A DNA stretch of 54,488 nucleotides from an uncultured Rubrobacteraceae bacterium. GTDB taxonomy: Bacteria > Actinomycetota > Rubrobacteria > Rubrobacterales > Rubrobacteraceae. The stretch covers positions 43,888 through 98,375 of the forward strand of contig CADCVF010000035.1 of assembly GCA_902806095.1 (NCBI GenBank), read 5' to 3'. The translations under genes and the position numbers were made by a program. The first letter of the stretch is position 1. The number at the start of each line of letters is the position of its first letter. This document shows, piece by piece, positions 24,287 to 32,958 of this stretch. The notes under the pieces were generated by a model, which was given only the letters and a program-made list of their open reading frames with translations, was not told the DNA's origin and ran no database searches.

Positions 24287-25438
24287 ATGAGGCTCGTCGC
24301 ACTGCGGGGCCGGATCGTTACAGACTACGAGGTCTGGCCAGATGGCACGGTCCTCCTCGGTGAAGGGTCCATCGCTGACGTGAGCCCTGACGACTCTCTC
24401 GTCGCCGAAGCGGATGAGGTCCACGATCACCCTGAGTCCCTGATCCTGCCGGGCTTCGTGGACCTGCAGGTGAACGGGGCCTTCGGTGTCGACGTAGCCT
24501 CAGAGACTGAGCGTCTGCCCGAACTCTCCGAAGCCCTGCTCTCGACGGGGACCACCTCATACCTGCCCACGGTCATCTCGTCACCCGAGGGCGTCTACGA
24601 GGAGGCCCTGCCGACGATCGGTGTCGCGGGGACCCCGAACGGGGCAGAGGTGCTAGGCGTCCACCTCGAAGGACCTTTTATAAGTTTGGAGAAGAGGGGC
24701 GCGCACGCCGCGGCCCACGTCGCAAGGCCAGATACGGAGTTGCTCGCCCGCCTCCTGGATCTCGGGCCGGTGCGTATGATCACGCTCGCCCCCGAGGTCG
24801 AGGGCGCCCACAGGCTAGCTGTCCTCGCCGCGAACCGCGGGGTAGTGGTCTCGGCCGGCCACTCCGACGTCGCCTTCGAACCGGCCTACGAAGCTCTGGA
24901 TGGGCAGATCTCCGGCGTCACGCACCTCTTCAACGGGATGAGTGCGATGCACCACCGTGAGCCGGGGCTGCCAGGGGCCGCCTTCGCACACCCGAGGGCC
25001 GTGTGCGGCCTGATCGCCGATGGGCTCCATGTCCATCCCGAGATGGTCGGGCTCGCCTTCCGTATGCTCGGTCCTGACCGCCTCTGCCTCGTCACCGACG
25101 CCATAGCCGCCGCGGGAATGGAAGACGGAGAATATCATCTGGCTACGCGCACCGTGTACGCCGACGGCGGCGTCCCGAGGCTTGGGAGCGGGTCACTCGC
25201 CGGAAGCGTGCTGACCATGAGAGAGGCCTTTATGAACATCCTTGCCTTCACCGGCTGCACCGTCCCCGAGGCCGCCCGCATGACCTCTACCTCCCCGGCA
25301 AAGCTCATCGGCGAGGGCCGCCGCAAGGGCCGCCTCGCTCCCGGCTACGACGCCGACGTTACGGTCATGACGCCAGACCTCTCCGTTGAGACGGTATGGA
25401 GGGGTGGCAAGCGGGCCTACTCCTGGGAGGGCGCGTGA
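24287..25438 (+). CDS. nagA: N-acetylglucosamine-6-phosphate deacetylase
   Basis: A 383-residue amidohydrolase. The metal and substrate residues are visible: LPGFVDLQVNGAFGVD, LGVHLEGPFIS (Glu), VVSAGHSDVAF (His), GVTHLFNGMSAM (His), LIADGLHVHP, and the catalytic Asp in LVTDAIAAAGM. It removes acetate from GlcNAc-6-phosphate to give glucosamine-6-phosphate, a step of amino-sugar and cell-wall recycling. GGAGG lies 11 bases before the ATG. Its stop overlaps the macrodomain gene start by 4 bases. Confidence 0.94.
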   Translation: MRLVALRGRIVTDYEVWPDGTVLLGEGSIADVSPDDSLVAEADEVHDHPESLILPGFVDLQVNGAFGVDVASETERLPELSEALLSTGTTSYLPTVISSPEGVYEEALPTIGVAGTPNGAEVLGVHLEGPFISLEKRGAHAAAHVARPDTELLARLLDLGPVRMITLAPEVEGAHRLAVLAANRGVVVSAGHSDVAFEPAYEALDGQISGVTHLFNGMSAMHHREPGLPGAAFAHPRAVCGLIADGLHVHPEMVGLAFRMLGPDRLCLVTDAIAAAGMEDGEYHLATRTVYADGGVPRLGSGSLAGSVLTMREAFMNILAFTGCTVPEAARMTSTSPAKLIGEGRRKGRLAPGYDADVTVMTPDLSVETVWRGGKRAYSWEGA

Positions 25439-25965
25439 GACGGGCGTTTGGAGCCGTTGCGGTCGAGTGCGTCATGGGAGACGTAACCTCCCAGGACGAC
25501 GTTGAGGCCGTAGTCAACGCGGCGAACGCGCGGCTCGAGCCCGGCGGCGGGGTCGCAGGGGCGATCCACCGCGCCGCCGGACCGGCTCTCGCTGAGGAAG
25601 CCAGGCCGCTCGGCCCCATAAAGCCTGGCGAGGCCGTCATAACCAGTGCGCACGGACTTCCTAACCGTTACATCGTCCATACCCTGGGGCCGGTCTACGG
25701 CCAGGACCGTCCCGAAGCCGAGCTTCTAGCGGCCTGCTACCGCAACACGCTCGCGCTCGCCGAGGAGAACAGGATAGAGTCCATCGCCTTCCCCGCCATC
25801 TCGACGGGGATCTTCGGCTACCCGGTAGAGGAGGCGGCAAGGGTGGCGCTAGGGACGGTGCGAGACAAAGCGGATAGGCTCGAACGGGTGCGCCTCATAA
25901 GGTTCGTCCTCTTCGGTGAGAGTGACTTCGAAGTCCACGAGAAAGTCCTCTCCGGGCTGCCGTAA
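25435..25965 (+). CDS. Macrodomain protein (ADP-ribose or O-acetyl-ADP-ribose hydrolase-like)
   Basis: A 176-residue single macrodomain. The signature is clear: VECVMGDVT, the VVNAANARLEPGGGVAGAIH loop that clamps ADP-ribose, IVHTLGPVYG, and SIAFPAISTGIFGYPVEEAA. The family binds ADP-ribose and many members hydrolyse O-acetyl-ADP-ribose or ADP-ribosyl bonds. The GTG at 25435 is used because GGGAGG precedes it and it overlaps the nagA TGA (GTGA). The tight coupling with a deacetylase suggests handling of acetylated or ADP-ribosylated metabolites, as an inference. Confidence 0.92.
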   Translation: MRRAFGAVAVECVMGDVTSQDDVEAVVNAANARLEPGGGVAGAIHRAAGPALAEEARPLGPIKPGEAVITSAHGLPNRYIVHTLGPVYGQDRPEAELLAACYRNTLALAEENRIESIAFPAISTGIFGYPVEEAARVALGTVRDKADRLERVRLIRFVLFGESDFEVHEKVLSGLP

Positions 25966-26199
25966 AGTTGGCGTACACGGCCAGAAGAGGGGGTGTATGA
26001 TGCCGGCCTCATCTCGTCGCACCTCCCGGCCGACGATCCTCATGTCCTGTGACGATGCCCAGAACGGTAGGCGTGCGTCCCTGCGTGAACGATCTTTACT
26101 CTCGCGTACAACCATGGCCGGGTGCCTTCTCGGGGAAGGAGGGCGATAGTGTACTCGACCCTTCTGGGTTCGCGCCGTTGGCACCGTGTAGTTCGTGTT

Positions 26200-26221
26200 A
26201 CATACCTAGATTATGGTATGT
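26200..26221. promoter_or_regulatory. Operator-like palindrome upstream of the flavoprotein gene
   Basis: ACATACC (26200-26206) and GGTATGT (26215-26221) are perfect arms with an 8-base AT-rich spacer. TTGGCA at 26178-26183 and TACATA at 26199-26204 could be the promoter, though with only a 15-base gap. The binding protein is not known. Confidence 0.45.
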
Positions 26222-26275
26222 TTCATGATGGCATCCGTGCAACGCAACGAGGAGGGCACCGATGGAGCTCAGATC

Positions 26276-27466
26276 GTGAAATCCGCGGTCGTAGATGAGA
26301 GGGAAACCCGGGCCCACGTACCGCTTCTGGTGATCGGGGCCGGACCGTACGGGCTCGCCACCGCCGCATGCGCCAAGCACGCCGGTATCGAGCAGCTCGT
26401 AGTCGGGAAGCCGATGGCCTTTTGGCGCGAGAACATGCCGGCCGGCATGTTCTTACGCTCCGGCCCCGACTGGCACCTCGATGCCGCCGGCGTGCACACC
26501 TTCATGGCGTACCTCGCTGAACGTGGGATAGATCCCTCGGAGGTCGATCCTATCCCGGTCGCGCTGTTCCTCGATTACGTCGATTGGTTCGAGGAGCGGG
26601 CTGACATCGACGTGTCGCCGGACCTGGTGCGGGATCTCTCGAAATCCAACGGACGCTTCGAGGCGACGCTGGAGAGCGGCCGGCGCGTCGGCACCGACGC
26701 CGTGGTCGCCGCCCCTGGCATCTCCCACTTCACGGTCATCCCAGAGTGGGTCGAGCAGAGCCTCTCACCGGAGCGCTGGACGCACACCTGTCATCTGGTT
26801 CGGTTCGGCCAGCTCCGCGGGAAGCGGGTAATGATCGTCGGCGGGCGCCAGAGCGCCTTCGAGTGGGCTGCCCTGCTCGCCGACGGCGACGCCGAGGAGG
26901 TCCACGTCGTCTACCGTCACGACACGCCGGAGTTCACCGCCTCCGACTGGCACTTCGTCGACGGGCTGATGGACCTTACCGCCACCGTGCCCGGCTGGTT
27001 CAGGCACCTCCCTGCCGAGGAGCGCGAGACCGTAATCAAGAGATTCTGGGCCGAGGGCAGGCTAAAGCTGGAGCCGTGGCTCACCCCTCGCCTTGACAAA
27101 CCTTCCGTCCACCGCTGGCCGCACGCGTCGGTGGCGGCGTGCGAGGAGGTCCCCGGCGTTGGGATCAAAGCGGAACTCTCGGACGGCACGCACCTCGAGG
27201 TCGACCACGTCGTCCTGGCGACCGGCTACAAGCCGGACATGAGGGAGGTGCCCTACCTGGCCGGGGTCGTGGACGACATGGAACTCGTCGACGGGTTCCC
27301 GGTCCTGGACGAGCACTTCCAATCGAGCGTGTCCGGACTATTCGTGACCGGTTTCCCGGCTACGCGAGACTTCGGGCCTTTCTTCGGCTTCGTGCGCGGT
27401 TGCCCCGTGGCAGCCGAGCTCACCACTGCGGGTTTAGAAGAGGCGATCGGCCGGGCACCAGCTTAG
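26276..27466 (+). CDS. FAD-dependent oxidoreductase (flavin-containing monooxygenase-like)
   Basis: About 396 residues. The N-terminal FAD site is LLVIGAGPYGLATAACAKHA, an NADPH-binding GGRQSAFEWAALLA lies in the middle (KRVMIVGG), and the second FAD contact is VDHVVLATGYKPDM. The pair of Rossmann folds and the ATGYKPD motif fit the pyr_redox_3 / FMO and ornithine-hydroxylase-like group. The substrate is unknown. The start could be GTG 26276 (GGAG 8 bases ahead) or an ATG at 26213-26228. A palindromic operator overlaps the upstream region. It is convergent with the acyl-CoA dehydrogenase gene. Confidence 0.82.
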   Translation: MKSAVVDERETRAHVPLLVIGAGPYGLATAACAKHAGIEQLVVGKPMAFWRENMPAGMFLRSGPDWHLDAAGVHTFMAYLAERGIDPSEVDPIPVALFLDYVDWFEERADIDVSPDLVRDLSKSNGRFEATLESGRRVGTDAVVAAPGISHFTVIPEWVEQSLSPERWTHTCHLVRFGQLRGKRVMIVGGRQSAFEWAALLADGDAEEVHVVYRHDTPEFTASDWHFVDGLMDLTATVPGWFRHLPAEERETVIKRFWAEGRLKLEPWLTPRLDKPSVHRWPHASVAACEEVPGVGIKAELSDGTHLEVDHVVLATGYKPDMREVPYLAGVVDDMELVDGFPVLDEHFQSSVSGLFVTGFPATRDFGPFFGFVRGCPVAAELTTAGLEEAIGRAPA

Positions 27467-27585
27467 GTCGAACCCTCGATCCTTCCCCGGTCGGGAGGCT
27501 TTCGGCTTGGATTCGCGGAACACCCCAGCGTCAGGAGGGTGATGTCGTTCCTTGAGGCGGGGGTCCCGAACATCTCGCCTCGAGA

Positions 27586-28773
27586 TCAGAACGACCTCGG
27601 GAGTCCGAGGACGTGCTCGGCGACGTAAGAGAGGATGAGGTTCGTCGAGATCGGGGCGACCTGGTAGAGTCGCGTCTCGCGGAACTTGCGCTCTAAGTCG
27701 TACTCGGCGTCGAAGCCATAGCCGCCAAAGGTCTGCAGGGCAGCGTTGGCCGCCTCCCACGAGGCGTCGGCGGCCAGTAGCTTCGCCAGGTTAGCCTCGG
27801 CGCCACACGGCTCTGCCCGGTCGAAGAGGGAGGCCGCCTTCTCCACCATGAGCGAAGCGGCCTCGACGTTCGCGTAAGCCCTTGCTATGGGGAACTGGAC
27901 TCCCTGGTTCTCGCCGATCCTGCGTCCGAAAACCTCGCGCTCTCCGGCGCGTTCCGTGGCCTTCTCGACAAACCACCTGCCGTCGCCCACGCACTCCGCG
28001 GCGATGAGGATACGCTCGGCGTTCATGCCGTCGATGATGTAGCGGAAACCCTCTCCCTCTTCACCGATAAGGTTCTCTGCAGGAAGTCGCAACCCATCGA
28101 AGAACAGCTCGCTGGTCGCGTTGTTCATCATCACCCGCCTTGGCTTTACGGTGAGGCCTTCGGCTTTCTTCAGGTCCACTAGGAAGACGGAGAGGCCGTC
28201 GGAGCGTTTTTCGACCTCATCGACGGGTGTTGTGCGGGCTAGCAGGATCATGAGGTCAGACTGCTCGACCCTGGAGATGTAGATCTTGCGCCCATTCACT
28301 ACGTAATGGTCGCCCTCGCGCGTTGCGCGCGTCCGTATGGACGTGGTATCGGTCCCCGCTTCCGGCTCGGTGACGGCGAAGGCCTGCAGCCTTAGATCTC
28401 CCCTGGCTATCTTCGGCAGGTACTCCTTCTTTTGCTCTTCGGAGCCGTGCCTGAGGAGTGTGCCCATGGTGTACATCTGGGCGTGGGCCGGGCCAGCGTT
28501 GGCTCCACTCCGGTTGACCTCCCCGAGGATCGCGCACCCCGCCGAGAGGTCGAGGCCCATTCCATCGTACTCCTCCGGTATTAGCGCGCCGAGGTAACCG
28601 GCCACGGTCATCGCCTGGACGAACTCCTCAGGATAGCGGCGTCCGGCGTCGAGATCACGCCAGTACTCGTTCGGGAAGCGGGAGCATACCTCCCTGACTC
28701 CCCGAAGCAGATCCTCGTGCGACTCTGTCAAGAGGAGGGGTTCAATGAGGTGGGCGCCAGGGCCTGGTAGCAT
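27586..28773 (-). CDS. Acyl-CoA dehydrogenase
   Basis: A 395-residue flavoenzyme. The N-terminal helical domain includes GYLGALIPEEYDGMGLDLSA. The FAD-binding loop AFAVTEPEAGTDTTSIRTRA, the middle strand ISRVEQSD and the C-terminal QTFGGYGFDAEYDLERKFRE are family signatures. The catalytic Glu position near FGGYGFD-x-E is plausible but not certain. It oxidises acyl-CoA to enoyl-CoA with electrons going to ETF. Divergent, 69 bases away, are genes for a MaoC-type hydratase, a DUF35 protein and a thiolase-like enzyme, so all four may act on one acyl-CoA degradation route. Confidence 0.92.
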   Translation of the reverse strand: MLPGPGAHLIEPLLLTESHEDLLRGVREVCSRFPNEYWRDLDAGRRYPEEFVQAMTVAGYLGALIPEEYDGMGLDLSAGCAILGEVNRSGANAGPAHAQMYTMGTLLRHGSEEQKKEYLPKIARGDLRLQAFAVTEPEAGTDTTSIRTRATREGDHYVVNGRKIYISRVEQSDLMILLARTTPVDEVEKRSDGLSVFLVDLKKAEGLTVKPRRVMMNNATSELFFDGLRLPAENLIGEEGEGFRYIIDGMNAERILIAAECVGDGRWFVEKATERAGEREVFGRRIGENQGVQFPIARAYANVEAASLMVEKAASLFDRAEPCGAEANLAKLLAADASWEAANAALQTFGGYGFDAEYDLERKFRETRLYQVAPISTNLILSYVAEHVLGLPRSF

Positions 28774-28842
28774 TCCGGGCCTGTCTGCGAGACGATGACC
28801 ACGAAATCGACTTTACCACAACCGGAATTCAGGGAGAGTGGC

Positions 28843-29343
28843 ATGGCGATCAAAGAAGGGTGGCGGGGACGCTTTTTCGAGGACTTCGAGGTTGGTGACG
28901 TCTACGAGCACCCCCTTGGTCGCACAGTGACGACCACCGACAACCTGTGGTTTACGCTCCTTACGCAGAATACGGCCCCGATCCACGTGGACCACGCCTA
29001 CGCAGCCATGACCGAGTTCGGCCGTCCTCTGGTCGACTCTACCTTTACCGTCGCCCTGGTGACGGGCCAGAGCGTCACGGACATCTCCCAGAACGTCTTC
29101 GCCAACCTCGGGTGGGATGAGATCCGGCTCCCCGCTCCCGTCTTCGAGGGGGATACGATCTACTCCAGAAGCGAGGTCATCGAGAAGCGCGGGTCGCGCT
29201 CACGGTCGGGCGTCGGCATCGTGACGGTGCGAACCACGGGCTACAACCAGGAGGGTAAGACGGTCATCACCTTCTTGCGAACGGTCATGGTCTACAGGCG
29301 GGGCCACGCACCCGAAGTACCACGTCCCGCTCCCGAGGCATAA
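28843..29343 (+). CDS. MaoC-like enoyl-CoA hydratase (hot-dog fold)
   Basis: About 166 residues from the ATG at 28843, which has AGGGAGAG 5 bases ahead; the ATG at 28795 lacks a ribosome site. The hot-dog signature is FFEDFEVGDVYEHPLGRTVT, with the hydratase pair Asp and His in NTAPIHVDHAYAAMTEFGRP. LPAPVFEGDTIYSRSEVIEK is the second conserved block. It should add water across an enoyl-CoA double bond, following the divergent acyl-CoA dehydrogenase. Confidence 0.9.
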   Translation: MAIKEGWRGRFFEDFEVGDVYEHPLGRTVTTTDNLWFTLLTQNTAPIHVDHAYAAMTEFGRPLVDSTFTVALVTGQSVTDISQNVFANLGWDEIRLPAPVFEGDTIYSRSEVIEKRGSRSRSGVGIVTVRTTGYNQEGKTVITFLRTVMVYRRGHAPEVPRPAPEA

Positions 29344-29373
29344 TGGGCTGGATGAATCCGGAAGCTGGGTAGG

Positions 29374-29757
29374 ATGCATCAGGAAGCTGGCGAACCACCG
29401 GCTGGGGTCTACCGGCGCCACCTGGAGTCGGGCAGGCTCGGCTTCCAGCGCTGCGCCGGTTGTGGTGCTGCGGTCTTCTACCCGCGCGTTGTCTGCCCCG
29501 TCTGCGGGAGCGCCGATCTCACCTGGGAGACTAGCTCGGGCCGGGGGATAGTCTACGCGACGACGGCCGTGTACAGGCGGGAAGGCGACCCATACAGCGT
29601 AGTCCTCGTCGACCTCGAAGAGGGCTTCAGGATGATGAGCCGCGTCGAAAGCGCGCCTGCGGAGGAAGTTGAAATCGGGGCGAGGGTGACGCTAAGGGTA
29701 GACCACGAAGGCGATGAGCCTATTCCGGTCTTCGTGCTGAGAGACGAGGAACGATGA
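29374..29757 (+). CDS. DUF35 zinc-ribbon/OB-fold protein
   Basis: A 127-residue member of the DUF35 (ChsH2/YbaJ-like) family. An N-terminal helix is followed by a zinc ribbon with CAGC and CPVC, then an OB fold (GRGIVYATTAVYRREGDPYS, VVLVDLEEGFRMMSRVE). In steroid side-chain degradation such proteins partner MaoC-type hydratases or Ltp-type aldolases and help bind acyl-CoA. Its stop overlaps the ATG of the thiolase-like gene (ATGA), which strongly suggests the two products work together. Confidence 0.88.
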   Translation: MHQEAGEPPAGVYRRHLESGRLGFQRCAGCGAAVFYPRVVCPVCGSADLTWETSSGRGIVYATTAVYRREGDPYSVVLVDLEEGFRMMSRVESAPAEEVEIGARVTLRVDHEGDEPIPVFVLRDEER

Positions 29758-30902
29758 GCCTCAGGGGGAAGGTGGCCGTCGTCGGGGTCGCTGAGTCTGA
29801 ACTTGGGGAGGTTGGGACAGGGTTCACACCCCTGGATCTCATCGGGCAGGCTACCCACCGCGCCCTGGAGGACGCAGGCCTCGGCAAGTCTGATGTGGAC
29901 GGCCTGTTCTCGGCCTCGGCCTACTATCATATGCCTACTCTTTCAGTCGGCGAGTATCTTGGTATAAGACCCCGTTACTCGGACGCGACGAGCATGGGCG
30001 GCTCCTCGTTCGTCTCCCACCTCTTTCACGCCGCCGCCGCTATAGACGCGGGGCTCTGCGAGGTCGCCCTCATAACCTACGGCTCGACGCAGCTATCGGG
30101 TGGGGGACGCCTCGTCACAGGCTCGGAGGCCGACCCCTACGAGGCTCCTTACAATCCCCGCTACCCCGTCAGCATGTACGCCCTGGCCGCATCCCGCCAC
30201 ATGCACGAGTACGGCACCACGCGCGAGCAACTGGCCGAGGTCGCCGTCGCCGCCAGAGGGTGGGCGAAGCTCAACCCGAAAGCGTTCATGCGCGAAGATC
30301 TCACCGTCGAGGAAGTACTCTCCTCGCGCATGGTCTCCTCACCTCTAAGCGTCAGGGATTGCTGTCTCGTTACAGACGGGGGCGGGGCGGCGATCGTAAC
30401 GAGCGCCGAACGGGCCAGGGATCTCGAAGTGACGCCCGTCTACCTGCTGGGGGCCGGTGAGGCCCACTGGCACCGCAACATAAGCCAGATGCCGGACCTC
30501 ACGGTCTCGGCCGCCGCCGAGTCGGGGCCGCGGGCCTACGAGATGGCCGGTGTAGGACCCGAAGACGTCGACGCTGCAATGCTCTACGACGCGTTCACCA
30601 TAAACACCGTGTTGTTCCTGGAAGACCTGGGATTCTGCGAGAAAGGGGAGGGAGGGGTCTTCGTCTCGGGGGGTAGGATCTCACCGGGAGGGGAGCTCGC
30701 CGTCAACACCAGCGGGGGCGGCCTCTCGTACAACCACCCTGGCATGTACGGACTACTCCTGATCGTCGAGGCCGTGCGACAGCTCCGCGGGGAATGCGGC
30801 GACCGCCAGGTGCCGTACGCTAACATCGCCCTCGTCCACGGAAACGGGGGCGTACTCTCGAGCCAGGTGACCGCCATCCTGGGCTCCGAGAGCACGCTCT
30901 GA
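29754..30902 (+). CDS. Thiolase-like protein (Ltp2/SCP-x type) without the usual active-site Cys
   Basis: A 382-residue thiolase-fold protein. The region that normally holds the first catalytic Cys (CATGSSA-like) reads SMGGSSFVSHLF here. Near the C-terminus are NTSGGGLSYNHPGMYGLL and IALVHGNGGVLSSQ in place of the canonical C-x-G block. These changes match Ltp2-type retro-aldolases, which cleave hydroxyacyl-CoAs using Tyr residues and need a DUF35 partner, exactly the upstream overlapping gene. A normal thiolytic cleavage is therefore unlikely. The start ATG overlaps the DUF35 stop by 4 bases. Confidence 0.82.
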   Translation: MSLRGKVAVVGVAESELGEVGTGFTPLDLIGQATHRALEDAGLGKSDVDGLFSASAYYHMPTLSVGEYLGIRPRYSDATSMGGSSFVSHLFHAAAAIDAGLCEVALITYGSTQLSGGGRLVTGSEADPYEAPYNPRYPVSMYALAASRHMHEYGTTREQLAEVAVAARGWAKLNPKAFMREDLTVEEVLSSRMVSSPLSVRDCCLVTDGGGAAIVTSAERARDLEVTPVYLLGAGEAHWHRNISQMPDLTVSAAAESGPRAYEMAGVGPEDVDAAMLYDAFTINTVLFLEDLGFCEKGEGGVFVSGGRISPGGELAVNTSGGGLSYNHPGMYGLLLIVEAVRQLRGECGDRQVPYANIALVHGNGGVLSSQVTAILGSESTL

Positions 30903-30996
30903 ACGGTGCTACTGCCGGCATGGAGGCAGGATCTTAAGAGAGGATTAAACTGCGGCGTCCGTCGCTCGCCTCCTCTGGAGACGTCAGCCGGCGTGA

Positions 30997-31008
30997 TAGA
31001 ATCCCACT
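30997..31008 (+). promoter_or_regulatory. -10 box placed for a leaderless msrB transcript
   Basis: TAGAAT (30997-31002) ends 6 bases before the msrB ATG, so transcription would begin at the A of ATG. No Shine-Dalgarno is seen ahead of the start. The same geometry occurs at 37961-37973 (TACAAT) and, with 7 bases, at 48577-48590. Confidence 0.55.
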
Positions 31009-31425
31009 ATGACTGATACGCCAAAGAAGATACAGAAGACGGAAGAACAGTGGCAGGACCAGCTCACCTCCGAGCAGTACCGCATCACGCGGCTGAAGGG
31101 TACAGAGCGGCCCTTCAGCGGTGAGTACTACGACAACAAGGAGGAGGGTGTCTACCGCTGTGTGGCGTGCGGGACGCCACTCTTCACGTCGGATACCAAG
31201 TACGATTCAGGTACGGGCTGGCCAAGCTTCTGGCGGCCACTCGACGAAGCGAACGTCGAGACGGAGGAGGACCGCAGCCTCTTCATGCGGCGCACCGAGG
31301 TACACTGCGCCGTCTGCGGCGCCCACCAGGGACACGTATTCGAGGACGGGCCGGCCCCTACAGGCCAGCGCTACTGCATCAACTCTGCCGCTCTTCGCTT
31401 CGACCCCGAAGCCGCAGCGGAGTAG
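31009..31425 (+). CDS. msrB: Peptide methionine-(R)-S-oxide reductase
   Basis: A 138-residue MsrB of usual length. Two CxxC pairs (CVAC, CAVC) hold the structural zinc. The substrate site is SGTGWPSFWRPL, and the catalytic Cys is in GQRYCINSAALRF. It repairs methionine-R-sulfoxide in proteins using thioredoxin. It appears to be leaderless: no ribosome-binding site, and a -10 box ends 6 bases before the ATG. A strong terminator follows. The photolyase gene next to it adds to a damage-repair pair. Confidence 0.95.
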   Translation: MTDTPKKIQKTEEQWQDQLTSEQYRITRLKGTERPFSGEYYDNKEEGVYRCVACGTPLFTSDTKYDSGTGWPSFWRPLDEANVETEEDRSLFMRRTEVHCAVCGAHQGHVFEDGPAPTGQRYCINSAALRFDPEAAAE

Positions 31426-31440
31426 GTTCCAGGCTGTAGC

Positions 31441-31478
31441 GACGCCCCTTACCGCCCGTAGGGGCGTCATTGTGTTTT
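31441..31478 (+). terminator. Intrinsic terminator after msrB
   Basis: GACGCCCCT (31441-31449) and AGGGGCGTC (31460-31468) form a 9-base-pair GC-rich stem followed by ATTGTGTTTT. Confidence 0.85.
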
Positions 31479-31547
31479 CTGATCCATCCGGAGACACCGG
31501 CTTCCTCTATGCTTGCTTCCGAACAAGAACTCCGGGGGTAAGTACGG

Positions 31548-32930
31548 ATGGCGACGCAGAAGATACAGAGAGAGCGCGTACAGAACCTGAACGAAGCGGG
31601 CGTGAGGGAAGGGGATTACGTCCTGTACTGGATGCAGTCCTCCCAGCGCGCTGAACAGAACCACGCACTCGAATACGCCGTGCAGCGGGCGAACGATCTG
31701 GACCGGCGCCTGCTCGTTGTGTTCGGCCTCACCGAGGACTACCCCGAGGCCAACCTCCGCCATTACGCGTTCATGCTGGAAGGGCTGAAGGACACCGAAA
31801 AAGCCCTCCAAAAGCGGGGTATCAAGATGGTCGTCCGCAAGGGCTCCCCCGATGAGGTAGCCCTCGATGTGGGCGAAAACGCCTCCCTCATCGTCACCGA
31901 TCGCGGCTACATGCGCCCGCAGAAGAAGTGGCGCGAGCAGGTCGCCAGAGAGGCGAGTTGCCTCGTGACACAGGTCGAGTCCGACGTGATCGTACCCGTC
32001 GAGCTCGTTTCGGGCAAGCAGGAGCACGCGGCGAGGACGCTCAGGCCCAGGCTCCAGGAATACCTCGATGACTTCCTGGTCGGGCTCACACCGACAAAGA
32101 TCTCGAAGCAGTCGCTGAACATGAAGGCTGAAGGCCTCGACCTATCGGACACAGAGAAGGTCCTCGACGGTATGGACCTCGACAGCAGCGTGGACGCCCT
32201 GAGTCACCTGTACAGGGGCGGAACCTCCGAGGCAAAAAAGATGTTCCGCCACTTTCTGAAAGATGGCCTCAGCGACTACGTCGAACACCGCAACCAGCCG
32301 CAGACCGACGACGTCTCGCACATGAGCAAGTACCTACACTTCGGGCATATTTCCCCGATCTGGCTGGTCCTCGAAGTCCGAAAGGCCGACTCGAAAAAGG
32401 ACAACATCGAATCCTTCGTCGAAGAGCTGGTCGTGAGGCGTGAGCTGTCCATGAACTTCGTCTTCTACACCCCAGATTACGACTCGTACTCGAACCTCCC
32501 TGACTGGGCGAAGAAGACGCTCGAAGAGCACAGGGACGACGAGCGGGAGCACACTTACACCAGGGTGCAGCTGGAGAACGCCGAGACGCACGACGAGTAC
32601 TGGAACGCGGCGATGAAGGAGATGGTCCACACCGGCTACATGCACAACTACATGCGCATGTACTGGGGGAAGAAGGTCCTGGAGTGGTCCAACACGCCGG
32701 AGCACGCCTACAGGACCGTCCTCTACCTCAACAACAAGTACTTCCTCGACGGGCGCGACCCGAACTCCTTCGCCAACGTCGCCTGGGTCTTCGGCCAGCA
32801 CGACCGCGGCTGGCCCGAACGCGAGGTCTACGGCAAGGTCCGCTATATGTCAGCAAGCGGCCTCGAGCGCAAAACGAAGCCCGAACAGTACGTCGAGAAG
32901 GTCGAGAAGAGGATCGGTGCTTCGGGCTAA
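31548..32930 (+). CDS. phr: Class II deoxyribodipyrimidine photolyase
   Basis: A 460-residue photolyase. The N-terminal alpha/beta domain starts YVLYWMQSSQRAEQNHALEY, and the FAD-binding helical domain carries the class II hallmarks ELVVRRELSMNFVFYTPDYD and DPNSFANVAWVFGQHDRGWP, then EREVYGKVRYMS. It repairs cyclobutane pyrimidine dimers with light, through the Trp electron-transfer chain. ATG at 31548 with a weak GGGGGTAAG ahead. It fits a sun- and radiation-exposed lifestyle. It ends 28 bases from the convergent fumarase beta gene. Confidence 0.95.
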   Translation: MATQKIQRERVQNLNEAGVREGDYVLYWMQSSQRAEQNHALEYAVQRANDLDRRLLVVFGLTEDYPEANLRHYAFMLEGLKDTEKALQKRGIKMVVRKGSPDEVALDVGENASLIVTDRGYMRPQKKWREQVAREASCLVTQVESDVIVPVELVSGKQEHAARTLRPRLQEYLDDFLVGLTPTKISKQSLNMKAEGLDLSDTEKVLDGMDLDSSVDALSHLYRGGTSEAKKMFRHFLKDGLSDYVEHRNQPQTDDVSHMSKYLHFGHISPIWLVLEVRKADSKKDNIESFVEELVVRRELSMNFVFYTPDYDSYSNLPDWAKKTLEEHRDDEREHTYTRVQLENAETHDEYWNAAMKEMVHTGYMHNYMRMYWGKKVLEWSNTPEHAYRTVLYLNNKYFLDGRDPNSFANVAWVFGQHDRGWPEREVYGKVRYMSASGLERKTKPEQYVEKVEKRIGASG

Positions 32931-32958
32931 CACCTGACTCTGTTTCCTGAAACATCTT

